A DNA stretch of 64,000 nucleotides from positions 92,176,575-92,240,574 of the forward strand of contig NC_092872.1 in the NCBI RefSeq assembly GCF_028372415.1, in the 5' to 3' direction. The position numbers and the translations under genes are program-made. The notes below the pieces were generated by a model. That model ran no database searches. It saw only the letters and a program-made list of their open reading frames with translations, and had not been told where the DNA came from. Positions 32,345 through 43,799 of this stretch are shown here, piece by piece. The stretch comes from Notamacropus eugenii. Taxonomy: Eukaryota > Chordata > Mammalia > Diprotodontia > Macropodidae. Numbering within the stretch: the stretch's first letter is position 1; every line of letters starts with the position of its first letter.

Positions 32345-32785
32345 AATGGAATGGAGCTGAGGTTAGGAGAGGTCAACTCCTTCCCTCCCTCTTCTCTCTT
32401 TCCATCAGTTGTAGAGTTTAATAAGAAATGATTCTTCCTTCCTGCCAATCTAATGTGATACAGGGCCTATTTCCCTGATTTGAATTACAAGAGAAGAAGA
32501 AAAATCTAATTAAAATTATACATCCCACTCACATGGAATTGTGCAGATCTGGAATCCTTGTTTGTTTGGGGTCCCGCCCCCATTCAGTCCGTCCAGACCC
32601 CAGCCTCTTGGGAAGGAAAGAAAGATGGGGCATCTAGAAACAGGCTCCATGACTCTGTTCTAGAATGAGTTTATAGGATCATTGAGGTTCTAAAGGGAAA
32701 AATTCTACAGCCTGATGAAGACCCTGGGGGAGGCCAGGGAGAGTCAAAGATGAGTGTGGAAGGCAGAGGGATCAAGTTCCAGCAA
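32345..32785. other. Nothing recognised
   Basis: No gene or repeat recognised between the TPT1 insert and the next repeat. Confidence 0.4.
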
Positions 32786-32789
32786 AGGC

Positions 32790-33088
32790 ATGGAACTACA
32801 GTTATCCCTTCCCCATTGCAGGAGTTGGGGGTGCAGCCTTGATCTAGAAAATCCTCATGAAATTTTTTGGCCCTCTCTTCATACCAAGAAGTCTGAATTT
32901 TGTCTCTTTCTTTTATGGGGTATTTACAGTACCTTCTTATAAAATTTAGGTTAACTATTTGGTCATAGGTTCTGTGTCATCTGCTGGCCTTTGTATGGCT
33001 TCCAAAAAACTCCCCCAAAATTCCCGTTTAATTTTGTATGCTGATCCGTGATACATGAAAACTGCACTGGGGAAAGTCGTGATGTAAG
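32790..33088. repeat. Unclassified interspersed repeat, copy B (possibly Tigger-like)
   Basis: Better preserved partner of 765-1078: 'tacagttatcccttcccca', 'gggggtgcagccttgatc', 'ataccaagaagtctgaattt', 'tctgtgtcatctgctggcct', 'aaaaactcccccaaaattcc', 'ggggaaagtcgtgatgt'. Confidence 0.5.
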
Positions 33089-33310
33089 AGCACTGTACTG
33101 GGAGTCAGGAAATCTGATTTTGCCTGTGGCTCTGCCACTAACTGCATATCATTAGAGATGGTGTCTAATATCTCTGGTCTCAGTTTTTTTACCTGTAAAA
33201 TGGGGATAATAGCACCTACCTCCCAGGGTTATTGTGAGGATCAAATGACATAATATACATAAAGGGCTTTAATGCCAAAGTACCATGTAAATGCTATTAT
33301 CAACTTCTAC
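33089..33310 (+). repeat. MIR-type SINE
   Basis: Full-length sense MIR: 'gagcactgtactgggagtca', 'acctgtaaaatggggataat', 'cagggttattgtgaggatca'. Confidence 0.85.
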
Positions 33311-33467
33311 TTTCTTTCATTGGAATAAATAAATATACTCAAGAAAAACAAATCAACACATTGACCATGCCTGAAAAAAAAAAAGGCTAGGGAGAGAACA
33401 TTCTCTCCAGCAAAGTCTTTCCTATTTGATAAATGGTTAAGCATCAAGAAAGGTCATCCTCTAGAAA

Positions 33468-33645
33468 AGAGAGTCTTAACTTTGGGTATGGACTCCTCTA
33501 GCATCAGTTTCATGAAACCTATGGATCTCTTCTCAGAATATTTTTTAAATGCATACAGTGATATGCCAAAGATTACAAATGAAACAAATTATGTGGAAAG
33601 AGTTATAAAATAATAAAACATCCTGGAAGTTCTAGGAGCCTTCTT
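33468..33645. mobile_element. hAT-like MITE, right end decayed
   Basis: Left end 'agagagtcttaactttggg' and internal 'aacctatggatctcttctca', 'gaaacaaattatgtgg' match the copy at 53684. The right terminal repeat is not clear. Confidence 0.55.
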
Positions 33646-34777
33646 AATAGTCCTTTTGAGTCAAAAGATCTTTCTTGTGTTCCCTTCTCTTAGTGTTTTT
33701 CCTATGGACTAGAGTTGCTCTGATAAATGAATAAAGTGAAAATGCTAACATTTAATGCTAATTTAATGTTAGAACTGTTAAAATATTAACAGTTGCCAGA
33801 ATCTTGTCATCCTTTCTAGGTAATACGTTATTTCGAAAGGAATCTTTAATTTAACCAACATCAGGATTTCGAGCAATCATAGTTGATCACGTATTCTAAA
33901 ACCCTACCACTGAAGCAAATCTCTTCAAATAGGGAAACTGAGAAGGAGAGTATGTCATGGGAGTCAAGATGAGTAATAGAGGGATGGCAGACATGTGACA
34001 ACTTTCTTTCTCCCTTCACCCATATAAAGAGATGAGAGAATCTCTTGGCTTTCCTTCCTGTTGGGAGAGACTGGTCTCAGGGGTAAATTTGATGGGAGGC
34101 ATCATAGCGGGCTGAAAAGGCTGGGCAGGGAGGTCAGGAAAGATTCAGCTGCCCCCTCTCCATGCTTCCAGTAGGTCTCAATGCAAGCTCAGCTAAACAT
34201 TCCCAGACACAAAGGGCCCACCAGTGACTAACTGTTCTTAGTAAGGGATGAATCAATGGAAGGACTTGGAAGCTGAGTCAGCATTTGCACACAGGCTCAG
34301 TCCCTTTTCCCTCCCCCAACTCTGATGTGGGACTGGGACTAGGGAGACTCTCATCAGTAGTTTGATTTTCCACTCCATAATCTTTGAAATAGAGCAAATG
34401 AAAATCTGCAGGTTATTTGGGGGTGGACTGGGGCAAAGGTTGCAGTAACAGGACTGGGGAGAAAGGAAGTTATTCTTCAGTTTGTAGAGGGATAGCAGGA
34501 AGGAAAAATAGGAAAGAAATCTTCATTAATTATTCCCAAGCACATTGATATTTTTTTCCCCTACTGCTGGTAACACAGGCATTTTTGCCTTCTGGGAGAG
34601 TCTTGGGCCAGTCTGGGACACATTGGTGTATGACAAGAGCAGTTGCTCAGGGCACAGCTTAATGGGACATCTGGCAGAGGGAGAGGATTACTGTGTCCCC
34701 CTTTTCTCTCAAAATGTTCCCCATGTTTGATTAATATGGTTATATCCATTAAGCCCATGTCTGGAGGCAGGAATCTA
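33646..34777. other. No recognised gene or repeat
   Basis: Contains a 9-bp-arm perfect inverted repeat (aactgttaa, 4-nt loop, ttaacagtt) at 33773-33794 in AT-rich DNA. No coding signal recognised. Confidence 0.4.
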
Positions 34778-35017
34778 TTTTGTTGTTTAGTCTTGTCCGA
34801 CTCTCTGTGACCTCATTGTGGGTTTTCTTGGTAAAGATAGTGGAGTGGTTTGCCATTTCCTTCTCCAGCTCATTTGACAGATGAGGATATTGAGGCAAAC
34901 AGGGTTAAATGATTTGGCCAGGGTCCCACAGCTAATAAGTGTCTGAAGCCAAATCTGAACTCAGGAGGATGAGCCTTCTTGACTCCAGGTCCAGCACTCT
35001 ATCCACTGAGCCACCCC
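34778..35017 (-). repeat. tRNA-derived marsupial SINE (RTE-tailed type)
   Basis: Full-length antisense copy from 'gtcttgtccgactctctgtg' to 'ctatccactgagccacc'. Confidence 0.9.
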
Positions 35018-35104
35018 ATCCTCATGCCCAACCTGGAGACAATGGTATTGTTTGAAAAACAAACAAAAAAATCACTGTATGGAGGCCTGGGTCTTGGTGC
35101 TGGC

Positions 35105-35318
35105 ACTGCTACCAGGCAGCATAGTACAGCAGAAAGTGTGTTGACCTTGGAATTTTTAGAGCCTGAGTTTTAATTCTGGCTTTATCACTTACTACCATTG
35201 TGACCTTGGGGAAAAATCATTGAACCTCTTTGGACCTCAGTTTCCTCCTTTGTAAAATAAGGGGGTTGGATCAGATGGTTTCCAAAGTTCTTTCCAGCTT
35301 TAGATCCTACAAATGGTG
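35105..35318 (+). repeat. MIR-type SINE
   Basis: Sense element: 'gtgaccttggggaaaaatca', 'gtttcctcctttgtaaaata', tail 'ttccagctttagatcctac'. Confidence 0.8.
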
Positions 35319-35329
35319 GACTAGTGAGC

Positions 35330-35570
35330 TATGACCTGTTACAATAAAAGATAATGGAAAGGGGCAGATTGATGCTAATAGCTGGCATATGGCATTATAA
35401 AGTTCGTAAATAACTTTACTTCTACTGTCTCATTTTGACCCTCAGAACAACCCTGTGAGGAAGAAGACCTTTCTCTTCCCTAACCCACAGTTTCCTCTTC
35501 TATATGATGAGGAGGTTGGACCAGATGACCTCTAAGGTCCCTTTTAGTTCTAAAATTCCAAGATTCTTAT
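35330..35570. repeat. Composite of MIR fragments
   Basis: An antisense MIR core (35390-35465, 'gaacaaccctgtgaggaaga') joins a sense MIR tail (35485-35570, 'ggaccagatgacctctaagg'). Confidence 0.6.
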
Positions 35571-36637
35571 GATAAAATTCTCACTCCCTGTCCATTTTTT
35601 CTAACTTTTTTGTTGTGTTTTTGATAATATTTTTTTAAAAGCCCTCACAGTATGAAGTACTGTGGCTATATATTTTCTACCTGCGTAAATCAAAACGAAA
35701 CTCTTCCTATCATAAGTGTTCCTATCTTCTGCTTGTTATACTACAGACTTTGAAGAATTTCCCCTTGGGTGAGATCTGGGACTCTCTGTCTCTCTCTGTC
35801 TCTATCTCTCCCTGTCTCTCTGTCTCTCTCTCTCCCTGTTACCTTGTTCCCAGTGAGAGAATTCCCTCTAATATTTCCTTCTTCTTTCTCCATTTCTGGC
35901 CTTGCTCCTACCTGAGACAGACTCTCATTTCATGTTGTTCAACCTCCTCCACTAGCAGTTCCTTTTGTTGCCTCCCATGGCATGAAGGTGACATTCTGGA
36001 GTTCTCAAAGGTCAGTAGAGCATTTGGTGGGTCCTCCGAGGCTGGGCAGGCCACTAGAACAGCCCATTGGCAGGTTCTATGGGTATCTGTCATCAGACAT
36101 CTCTTGATTTTTATCTCTGAAGAACCTGTGCCTGATATCGTGCCTTGCGCATTTTAATCTTTAATTTAATTTTAATCTTTCTTTTTCCCATCTATTCTTC
36201 TTCTCAGTGAGAAAAATTCCTCTGCCAACGCAAATTAAAATTATAAATTAAAATTATGATACAATTAATATTTATATTATGTGCCATTATATAAAATATA
36301 ATATCACATTATAAGTAATATAGTTATGTAGCATATTTTTTGTGCCACAGAAACCCAGGAAAACTGTAAAGACATTAAGGGTGTCTGTGTAGTGGAAGAG
36401 TACCTACACTAATAAAACCTTGGATCCTGGAAGTGTTTGAGTAAATTTTGCAGCCTATGGGGCTAATAAGATATTTGAGAATATCTATATGATATAACAA
36501 ATATTATATATAATGTAAGATATTTGAGAATACATGTATGTATATATGTGTGTTGTTATATGTATACATATTCATTAATTTTATGTTTATGCTTCAGTAA
36601 AGTTCTTTCTCCGAATATGGCCCCCATTCAGATTCCA
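35571..36637. other. No recognised gene; (TCTCTG)n and AT-rich DNA
   Basis: A (TCTCTG)n pyrimidine microsatellite lies at 35780-35845, and AT-rich low-complexity DNA at 36225-36330 and 36480-36600. A 135-codon frame (35750-36157) runs through the microsatellite and shows no domain. Confidence 0.5.
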
Positions 36638-36790
36638 CACTCTCTAAAATTCCTTCCTTAAAGCTTAGACTGTAAACTCCATGAGGACAGGGATTAAGTA
36701 TGTCTGATTTAAACATAGGAAGCCCTGAGCAGCCTAGCACAATGCCTGATGAAAGTCTGCTGCATTTCTATTTATTCATTTGGTTTAAAA
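36638..36790 (+). repeat. L2 LINE 3' end
   Basis: 'agactgtaaactccatgagg', 'acagggattaagtatg', 'cctagcacaatgcctgatga', then an 'atttattcatttg' tail. Confidence 0.75.
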
Positions 36791-37133
36791 TATTGCGCTT
36801 TTCCAACTGTCTTCCCCTCCCCCCCCCAAAAATCACTAGACTATTGATTTGAAATAATTTATGATATTCTTTATTTACCTAACAGAATGAGTACTTTGTA
36901 GTGTAGACCACTTAGACCCTTTGATTGTAGGAGGCAGAAAGAGACTATTTTTAAAGAGCAGGCAAAGAGCAGTTGCATCACCTTCACAGTCTTACCTGGG
37001 CCTTTGCTTTTGATGCCTAAATCGAGAGCATTCCACTTAAGGAAGTCTGGGACTCCGGTAGTTTTGCAATTTGCCTCACACAGCTTGTAACCTAATTGAA
37101 GGCATGCTTGATTGTCCTCTAGTTATTTCATGT
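36791..37133. other. Nothing recognised
   Basis: C-run near 36815 and otherwise ordinary sequence. Confidence 0.4.
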
Positions 37134-37398
37134 GACAGCTAGGTGGTGCAGTGGATAGCACATTGGGCTTGGAATCAGGAAGACTTACCCTCAGGAGTTC
37201 AGTTCAGATCCGGCCGCAGACACACTTACTGGCTGACTGTGTGGCCCTGGACAAGTCACTTAATCCTGTCTGCCTTGGTTCCTCATAAAATGAGCTGGAG
37301 AAGGAAATGGCAAACCACTCCAGTAGTTTTGCCAAGAAAAGCCCAAATGGGTCACAAAGAATCAGACACGACTGAAGTTATTCAACAACAAAATAAGA
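37134..37398 (+). repeat. tRNA-derived marsupial SINE (RTE-tailed type), well preserved
   Basis: Close to the family form: head 'cagctaggtggtgcagtgga', 'ggaaatggcaaaccactcca', tail 'gggtcacaaagaatcagaca', 'cgactgaagttattcaacaa'. Among the least decayed copies, so probably among the younger ones. Confidence 0.92.
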
Positions 37399-37544
37399 GT
37401 AATGATTTATGTGAAAATGTTTCCCCAACTTCTGTTTCTGAATTCTGTGCAGAGCTGAAAATAGGCCAGTACAATGGCAGATATTAGATGCTCACAACAC
37501 TTTCCTTGTGTATGTTGTCTCCCCTAGTAAATACATTAAGAATA

Positions 37545-37628
37545 CTTATATTTACTCAGTGCCAGGCACTGTGCTAAGTGCAGACGACACAAAGACAAAA
37601 CACACACACACACAGACACACACACACA

Positions 37629-37681
<53 letters not shown>
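37545..37681. repeat. L2 3' fragment (antisense) grading into (CA)n microsatellite
   Basis: 'ccaggcactgtgctaagtgc' marks the antisense L2 end. The (CA)n run from 37600 includes 'cacaga' interruptions. Confidence 0.75.
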
Positions 37682-37685
<4 letters not shown>

Positions 37686-37824
37686 ATTCCTTCAGGGGTT
37701 GGTGGAAAAAGTCCAAGAGCCTAGAAAGAAGTGAACATGAAAGACTCCGGCTCTTCATCAAATGGCAGGGCAGTGATGGGCAGTGACTCACCAATCACAG
37801 ATAGAACTGGGGCGGAGGAATGTA

Positions 37825-37940
37825 AGGAAATGGCTCTCTTGCATTTGTATCCCTAGCACTTTAGCCTACAATCTGGTACATAGTAGGTGCTTAATAAATG
37901 TTTAATGGCTATTTATGGATGACTGACTTAATAAATGCTC
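37825..37940 (+). repeat. L2 LINE 3' end
   Basis: 'tttgtatccctagcacttta', 'tacatagtaggtgcttaata', 'aatgtttaatgg' and a decayed tail. Confidence 0.8.
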
Positions 37941-38521
37941 ATCCATGTTAAATTAAAGGGCAAAACTCCTTTCTTCCCCTTCAGACTAAGTTATCTTGCC
38001 CCAAAGGCATGCCTGTGTTAACTAGCTCCGGGTGAAGGAGCCAAGCTGGTTGGGGAGGGCATACTTCCTCCTGTCTCCCGTTCAGTTTCAACACTTCCTC
38101 ATTTATCAGTCCTCTGGAGACACAGCCCACAAACCCCTGTCCGTTGATGGGCTATCCCCTCCTACTGAGTCTTCCCCCTTCTTCCAAACGCCTACCCCAT
38201 CCCACCATGATAAGTGAATTTGTCCCACACAAACTATCAGCTAGCTATGGCTCTAGGTGGCTGATTCACAAAGGAAGAAACACTCGTTTCTTCTTCCTCT
38301 CCCTTTGGTTAAATTCTACACAGACACTTAATATTCTCCCTGTTCTCTGTGGTTTTCAGTGTGTTCCACTCAATTATTTCCCATCCCTCCCCCCTATCCC
38401 ACCCCAGGCAACCCTCTCAGCTCAGACAGGGAAGGCTTTTGGTAAAGTGAGGGCATATTTACGGTGGACAAAGGAAACCCTTCTTAGCCAGCAGCTGGGG
38501 GTTGAATGTCAAGATGAATGA
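37941..38521. other. No recognised gene or repeat
   Basis: Contains a 125-codon frame (38144-38521) rich in S, P and L with no recognisable domain and no splice-site or conservation cue visible. Confidence 0.4.
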
Positions 38522-38745
38522 AAGGAAAAATGAATCAAAAAACATTCACCAAGTACTTACTGTGTATATAAAGCACTGTACTCAACAATGGGGATACAAA
38601 CAGAAAACTGAGCTGCTCCCTGCTTTCAAGATGGTTTTATTCTAATAGGAGGAGATGACACACATAGGAAGGTTTAGCAGCAGGGTGGATGGAAAGGTTC
38701 AGAGTTCAGTGATGGGGCTGCAATATAGAGAAAAGATAAAGCTGA
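38522..38745 (-). repeat. L2 LINE 3' region
   Basis: Antisense L2: 'caccaagtacttactgtgta', 'tgctccctgctttcaagatg', 'taataggaggagatgac'. Confidence 0.7.
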
Positions 38746-38757
38746 TGTATAATCTCT

Positions 38758-39265
38758 AATTTTTTTTAATTTATTTTTTCTTACATTTTAAATTCCAAAT
38801 TGTCTTCCTCCCTCCCCACCCACCCCACAATTTAACCTATGTGTGTGTGTGGTTTTACATCTACATGGTTTTACATCTATATGTATTTATGTATATATAC
38901 ACATATAGATGTAAAATCATAGTACGCGTACTTCTATTTATCTGTTATTTCTCTGAAAGTGGATAGCATCTTCCTTTATGGGTCCTTTGTAGCTGATTGG
39001 GATATTTATAATATTCAGGATAATTTAGTTGTTCTTTGAACAACATTGTTTTTACTGTATCCAACGTTCTCCTGGTTTTGCTCATTTCAGTCTTCATTAT
39101 TTCATGTGTCTTTCCACGTTTTTCTAAACTCAACCAGCTCATTGCTTCTTATAGCACAGTAGTGTTCTATCACAATTGTATACCATGATTTGTTTAGCCA
39201 TTCCCCAACTGATGAGCATCGCCTCAATTTCCAGTTTTTTGCCAACACATAAGTCCTGTTTCTGA
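38758..39265 (-). repeat. L1 LINE 3' end, 5'-truncated
   Basis: T-rich start is the antisense poly(A). The minus strand then encodes the ORF2 C-terminus, ending LAKNWKLRRCSSVGEWLNKSWYT (about 39245-39175), the counterpart of the 'NWKIEGMPIxxWG' region of other L1s. Diverged and interrupted. Confidence 0.75.
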
Positions 39266-39835
39266 AGGTGAACCATTTGATTTTGGTAGGTGCTTTTTTA
39301 GAGAGAACTTTCTTTTCTGGGGTTACTGTAGGGGTAGTTCCCTTCAATGATGGTGGGAGGTGGGCTATAGGCAGAGCTGACAGATTTTGGGGAGCTGCTT
39401 TTTCTAGAAGGTCTTGGGTCATTTTATGGAGGTGCAAAGGGAGATGTTAGTCATGGTGGTCCTGCATTATTACTGAGACTCCTCTCTCTCCTTTGGGGCA
39501 CCTCACTGCTTCAGGCTGGTTTACTTGCCTGCCCATTGGGGTCAGCTGAAGATGAGGTCACATCTCCACAGGGATAGGTCCCTGAATGTTGGCTACCATG
39601 TGGCCTGGAGGGCAATGCTATTCCCGAGGTCCTGGGAGCCTTCGTGGGGGGTGTGGAGAGGTGGTGGTTGTTGGGGTGCCTCTTGGTCACCTTACTCAAG
39701 GTCTTGCTGTCCTCCATCCTAGGAGAGTGGAATTGTTTAGGGAGACAGATTCTTACCTGATACTTTCAAACAATACTCTCTCTTATCAAAGTTCTTCCAC
39801 CTCCAGTGTCTAATTTGCTTCTGGCAACAGCTCTA
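39266..39835. other. No recognised gene or repeat
   Basis: GC-richer than its surroundings with several short frames on both strands; none has a domain. Confidence 0.4.
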
Positions 39836-39975
39836 TGTTTCTATCTTCACTTTACTGAAAAGGATAATGAGGTCTAAAAAAGTCGGGTGACTTGAGAAAG
39901 GACATACATCTGGTGGATAATAAAGACTGTACTAGAAGCCACGTCTCTTGACTCCCAACCCAAGCCTCCTTCCAA
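39836..39975 (-). repeat. MIR-type SINE
   Basis: Decayed antisense MIR: 'tgaaaaggataatgaggtct', 'gtctcttgactcccaaccc'. Confidence 0.5.
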
Positions 39976-39984
39976 AGCATCACG

Positions 39985-40243
39985 TAGTTGGAAGGAAAGA
40001 TGGCACTTTACCTGGATCTCTCATTTTCCCTCCCCTTCAACTTGCATTGATGCCTTTTGTTACCACTGACAGCCATGAACACTCTTCTCACCTCCACCTC
40101 TTAGAATCCTGTTTTCTCCAAAGCTCAGCTCAAGAGGAGCACCCCATAGAAAAACTATTCTAACACACACACACCCCCATTTGCTAGTGCCCTTCCCCCA
40201 TCCCAAGTTATACTGTATACATTTTATATTTAAATCTCTATGA
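39985..40243 (+). repeat. L2 LINE 3' region, first part (split by MITE)
   Basis: 'tcacctccacctcttagaat', 'caaagctcagctcaagagg', 'agtgcccttcccccatccc'. It continues at 40483. Confidence 0.7.
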
Positions 40244-40482
40244 CAGGGGTTCTTAACCAGGGGATAGGTTCTAATGTGTAGGTAAGTTTTAACCTGGGAA
40301 TAGACTTCAGGTTGTCCACGAAGTTGAATGGGAAAAACAAAATTACATCTTTATTTTCACTAACTTTTGGGTTCTTTTAAAATCTTATGTATTTTGTTTT
40401 ATGCATTTAAAAACAATCTGAGTAGTCTATAGGCTACATTAGACTGCCAAAAAGGGTTACATAAAATCTTAAAAGCCCTATG
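40244..40482. mobile_element. hAT-like MITE inside L2
   Basis: Starts 'caggggttcttaaccaggg', contains 'aaaattacatctttattttc', 'tttatgcatttaaaaacaa' and 'agactgccaaaaagggtt', and ends near 'cttaaaagccctatg'. It separates two halves of one L2. Confidence 0.65.
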
Positions 40483-40625
40483 CTGGGCGCATCTGGCTTC
40501 TCCCAAAGAAAATATAATTTTCTTTAGGACAGAGACGGTTTCTTTTTGTTTTTCACATCTCCAGTCCAGCACAGTGCCAGGGAGTCAGTAGCTGGCACTG
40601 AATAAACTCTTTGGCTTGACTGCCT
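40483..40625 (+). repeat. L2 LINE 3' end, second part
   Basis: 'ttaggacagagacggtttct', 'ccagcacagtgccagggagt', ending 'ttggcttgactg'. Confidence 0.75.
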
Positions 40626-40867
40626 AAGAGATAACACTACAGACCACACTAGGCCTATAAGAGGGAAATTTTTCCGTGGTTGATGCTTTTTGGAAAAAGA
40701 GACACAGAGACTAAATCTCCTGTTACCCTGTAGCCAAAAGGGGGCCTTAGACCTCACTGTGACTTTCTGAACCATATCTTGATGCTCAGGTCAGACTCTA
40801 GGTTACGTGCTCTGGGCTGTACCAGAGGCAGAGATAGAATCCAGAATGTCCCCAAACCCTTTAAGAG

Positions 40868-41040
40868 TTCAAACTGCACCAAGACTTTTAGGACATGCTG
40901 TATGTAGAATGAGAGTGAAGTTAACACTGAAGTCAGTGAGACTGGGTGACTGAAAAGATGGTGGTACCCTCAACAGAGACAGGGAGTCAGGAAGAAGATT
41001 TGGAAGGAAAGAAAATAGCATGAGCTCTTGGGTACAGAAC
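40868..41040 (-). repeat. L2 LINE ORF2 fragment
   Basis: 'aacactgaagtcagtgagac', 'tgggtgactgaaaagatggt', 'ggtaccctcaacagagacag' is the antisense of the L2 ORF2 segment whose sense strand encodes 'GTTILPVTxVxNLGVIL'. The same segment is at 50855-50990. Confidence 0.65.
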
Positions 41041-41430
41041 AGCTCCATGGGGTGACTCACTCTGCCCCACCCAAAAGGGAGGAAGGGGAGGCAGAGCTCT
41101 TACTCACATAGGTCACTGCCCCAAACAGCAGAAATGGCCCTCCCAGGGCTTCCTGTAAAGGCCTTGAGGGGATCTGAGGGGCAGAGAGTGGGAGTGTGGA
41201 GGAGTTCTCAAGGGCACCCCAGAATCTGCTGCTTCAGGGATCCCTGTAGTAATGTTATGAGTGATTGGAGGGACCCATCCACAGGCTCCGAAGTGCAGCA
41301 CTGGGAGTTTCTAGGAGTGACTAGAACAGTGTTGGTAGATAAGGATAGGAATAGTTGTATACAGCAGATAAGACCCAAGATTGACTTTTATGGGGAAGGT
41401 GGGATGCAACCCATCTTCCCACCCTCTGAT
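41041..41430. repeat. Unclassified repeat block, copy A (adjoins L2)
   Basis: Pairs with 51060-51425. Both follow the same L2 ORF2 fragment. Both contain 'cagctcttactcac' or 'cagagctcttactcac' and, about 308 bp later, 'ggtgggatgcaaccca(t)' plus 'ttcccac'. Equal spacing implies shared descent. Confidence 0.55.
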
Positions 41431-41451
41431 AGCTTAGTCATACATCCAATC

Positions 41452-42105
41452 GATCAGCAAGTATTTATTTAGACCCCATCATGTACCAGGCGCTGTGCTA
41501 AGACTGCGAATACACTATAAAGGACAAAAGCATGCAGGCTTGTGAGGAGACTGCATCCTAAGAGCAAGAGAGACTATGTAAGTATGCATGTCTATATGTA
41601 TAGATACATATGTATCTATACACATATACACATATGTATATACATGTACACATACATGTGTATAGGTAATGTGCACGCCATGCATGCATATAGATTTCAA
41701 AATAAGTACAAATATATACAGCGTAGTTAAATGCGACATTATTTGGGAAGGAGGCAATTGGAAGGTGATCAAGGCCTTCATATAGAAGATGGTACTTGAG
41801 GAAGGAAATCTATAGGGTTGGAGTAAGAAGGGGGTACATTCTAGTCACAGTGAAAAGCTAGTGCAACGACAGTGTAGCATGTGAGGAAAATAAGAGCAGG
41901 TCTATTTGGCAGCATCAAAGAGTGTGGGAGGGGTAGCAATTTCCAGATGAGTCTGGAAAGATAGGTTGGGGCCCGGTTGTGTAGGGTTTTAAAAGCTAAA
42001 TGGAAGAGTCTAGGTTTTATCCTAGAGGCATTAGGAAGCCACCGGAGTTGAGTGAGCAAGGGAGCCACAGGGTCAGATCTGTGATTAAGGAAACACTTAC
42101 TCATG
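41452..42105 (-). repeat. L2 LINE, 3' end plus ORF2 C-terminus
   Basis: About 650 bp. On the minus strand 42104-41841 encodes RSDPVAPLLTQLRWLPNASR, IKPRLFHLAFKTLHN and RAPTYLSRLIW, a clear L2/CR1-clade reverse transcriptase C-terminus, open for 87 codons. The 3' UTR then follows to 'ccaggcgctgtgctaagact' near 41489. A TATACATA-rich simple repeat at 41585-41680 lies within the UTR. Confidence 0.85.
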
Positions 42106-42611
42106 GGGGTCAGGTCTCGAGCCCCAACTTTGGAGACTGTGGTCTAGACAACTTTCTCCTCCCCTACTGCCCTCTCTGAGGATGGAGAAACTGTTTGATC
42201 AGAGAGGAGAAACAATCAGACCTCAAATGCGAAGAGACAATTAGCAAACAGGCTTGTACCTAGCAGCAATCAAGGGTTTGCAAATTCCTTAGGGGAAGAG
42301 AAAGGGGGAGGGTACTGGGAACCAGATTGTTCCCTTTGGCTAGGATAACTGGCTCCATTTTTTCTTAAGAATTAAGGAGGTGGGGTAGGGGAAAGTGTGT
42401 GGGCAGTCACCACTGCTCCAAAGACCTACCCCTGGGAACAGTATAGTGGCCTGGGGCTCCCTCCCACACTGGCTTTAACGTTAGGAAATCTTCCACCCAC
42501 CAGCTCTCCTTACCTCTTCCACCCCACCTCCTCACCCCCAAGAATTCTCTGGCCACAGGGAATAAGCCGGTTCAACCTTCTAACTGGATAGGAGCCCTGG
42601 ATCCCTTTAAC
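42106..42611. other. No recognised gene or repeat
   Basis: No coding domain or repeat recognised. Confidence 0.4.
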
Positions 42612-42802
42612 CATCCTGGTGTAAAAGGAAAGGGCATGATTTACAGTCAGAGGGACAGACGTTGTAACCCTAGTTCAACTGACCTGTGAGTCTTTGGGCA
42701 AGTTCCTTATGCCTCTTTGCTCCAGTTTCCTCATCTGTAAATGAGGTGTTTATACTGGAATGATTTCTCCGATCCCTTGAAACTCTAAAGTCTTTGAATT
42801 TA
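42612..42802 (+). repeat. MIR-type SINE
   Basis: 'gagtctttgggcaagttcct', 'ccagtttcctcatctgtaaa', tail 'ttgaaactctaaagtctttg'. Confidence 0.75.
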
Positions 42803-43184
42803 CAACTCTGATTAAAAGCCCTCATTGAGGCAGTATCTCTAGTCAACAAACTTTTGAAGGAAAGGTGGATGAGCCTTTAAAAAAGTGAGCACATACTTGA
42901 AAGACTTAAGGGCCAAGTTTTGTTTACTACCAGCACAGACTTGGAAAAAAATTAGTCACCTCTCGTTCTTCTGCCCTTTCCCCTTTCCTTTCCTCACTGC
43001 CCCAGATGCCACGTTTAAGCCCTTGACATGTTCAGTCTGGCCTCTCATGCACCCACGTGTTCCTTCTTTGCACTAGCCTGTCTCATCTGCATGTACCATG
43101 TGTGCTGGGATAGCATGGCTGGGGGGCAGGAATCTTAGGAAACAGGATTATTCAAGAGCTGGAATGGGTTTCCAAGATCTTTGT
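42803..43184. other. Nothing recognised
   Basis: No gene or repeat recognised. Confidence 0.4.
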
Positions 43185-43680
43185 TACTCAGAAAACCTGA
43201 CCAAGATTTTAGAGTGGGAAGGGATCGTAGGATCATAGATCTGGAGCATAGAAAGGCGTTTAGTCCAATCCCCTCATTTTATATATGAGAAACCTGTGGG
43301 TCAGAAAGGTGGAAATGACTTACCCAATGTAATTCATCTAGCGAGTGGCAGAAGGGGCTACTCATTCCATTGTACCATGCATTATACCATATAGTCCAAC
43401 TCTCTCCTCATTTGACAATTAAGGAAACTGAGGCCCAGAGAGACAAATAGCAGTCATAATCCTACTTAACATTTAAGCGCTTTACAAATAGTTATCTTAC
43501 TTGAGCCTCTCAATAGCCCTGGTAGGTAGGTATTATTATCATTTCCATTTTACAGTTGAGAAAACTAAGACAGATAGGTTAAGTGACTGGCCCAGGGTCA
43601 TACTGCTAGAAAGCCTCTGAGGAAGGATTTGAATTGGGGCCTTGCTGACCTCGAGTCCAATGTGATCTGCCCAAAAACAC
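43185..43680 (-). repeat. Three tandemly placed MIR-type fragments
   Basis: Antisense MIR3-like pieces at 43185-43375 ('agtccaatcccctcatttta') and 43390-43445 ('gaaactgaggcccagagaga'), then a fuller MIR at 43450-43680 ('cagttgagaaaactaagaca', 'ggcccagggtcatactgcta'). Confidence 0.65.
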
Positions 43681-43799
43681 ACAAATAAGAGTTGGAGTTG
43701 GGATTCAAAACGAGCACTCTGGCTGCAAATTCCATGCTCTTCCACTTACATTATACTCTCTACATTGGCATATATCGATCATGCCAGGCCAAGGCAATA

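Noticed and set aside
33773-33794. Inverted repeat in AT-rich DNA as a possible terminator or regulatory hairpin
   Set aside because: Nine-bp arms in AT-rich DNA are expected by chance.
37134-37230. tRNA-like heads of SINEs considered as tRNA genes
   Set aside because: They continue into SINE bodies, lack a clean cloverleaf and occur in about 25 copies.
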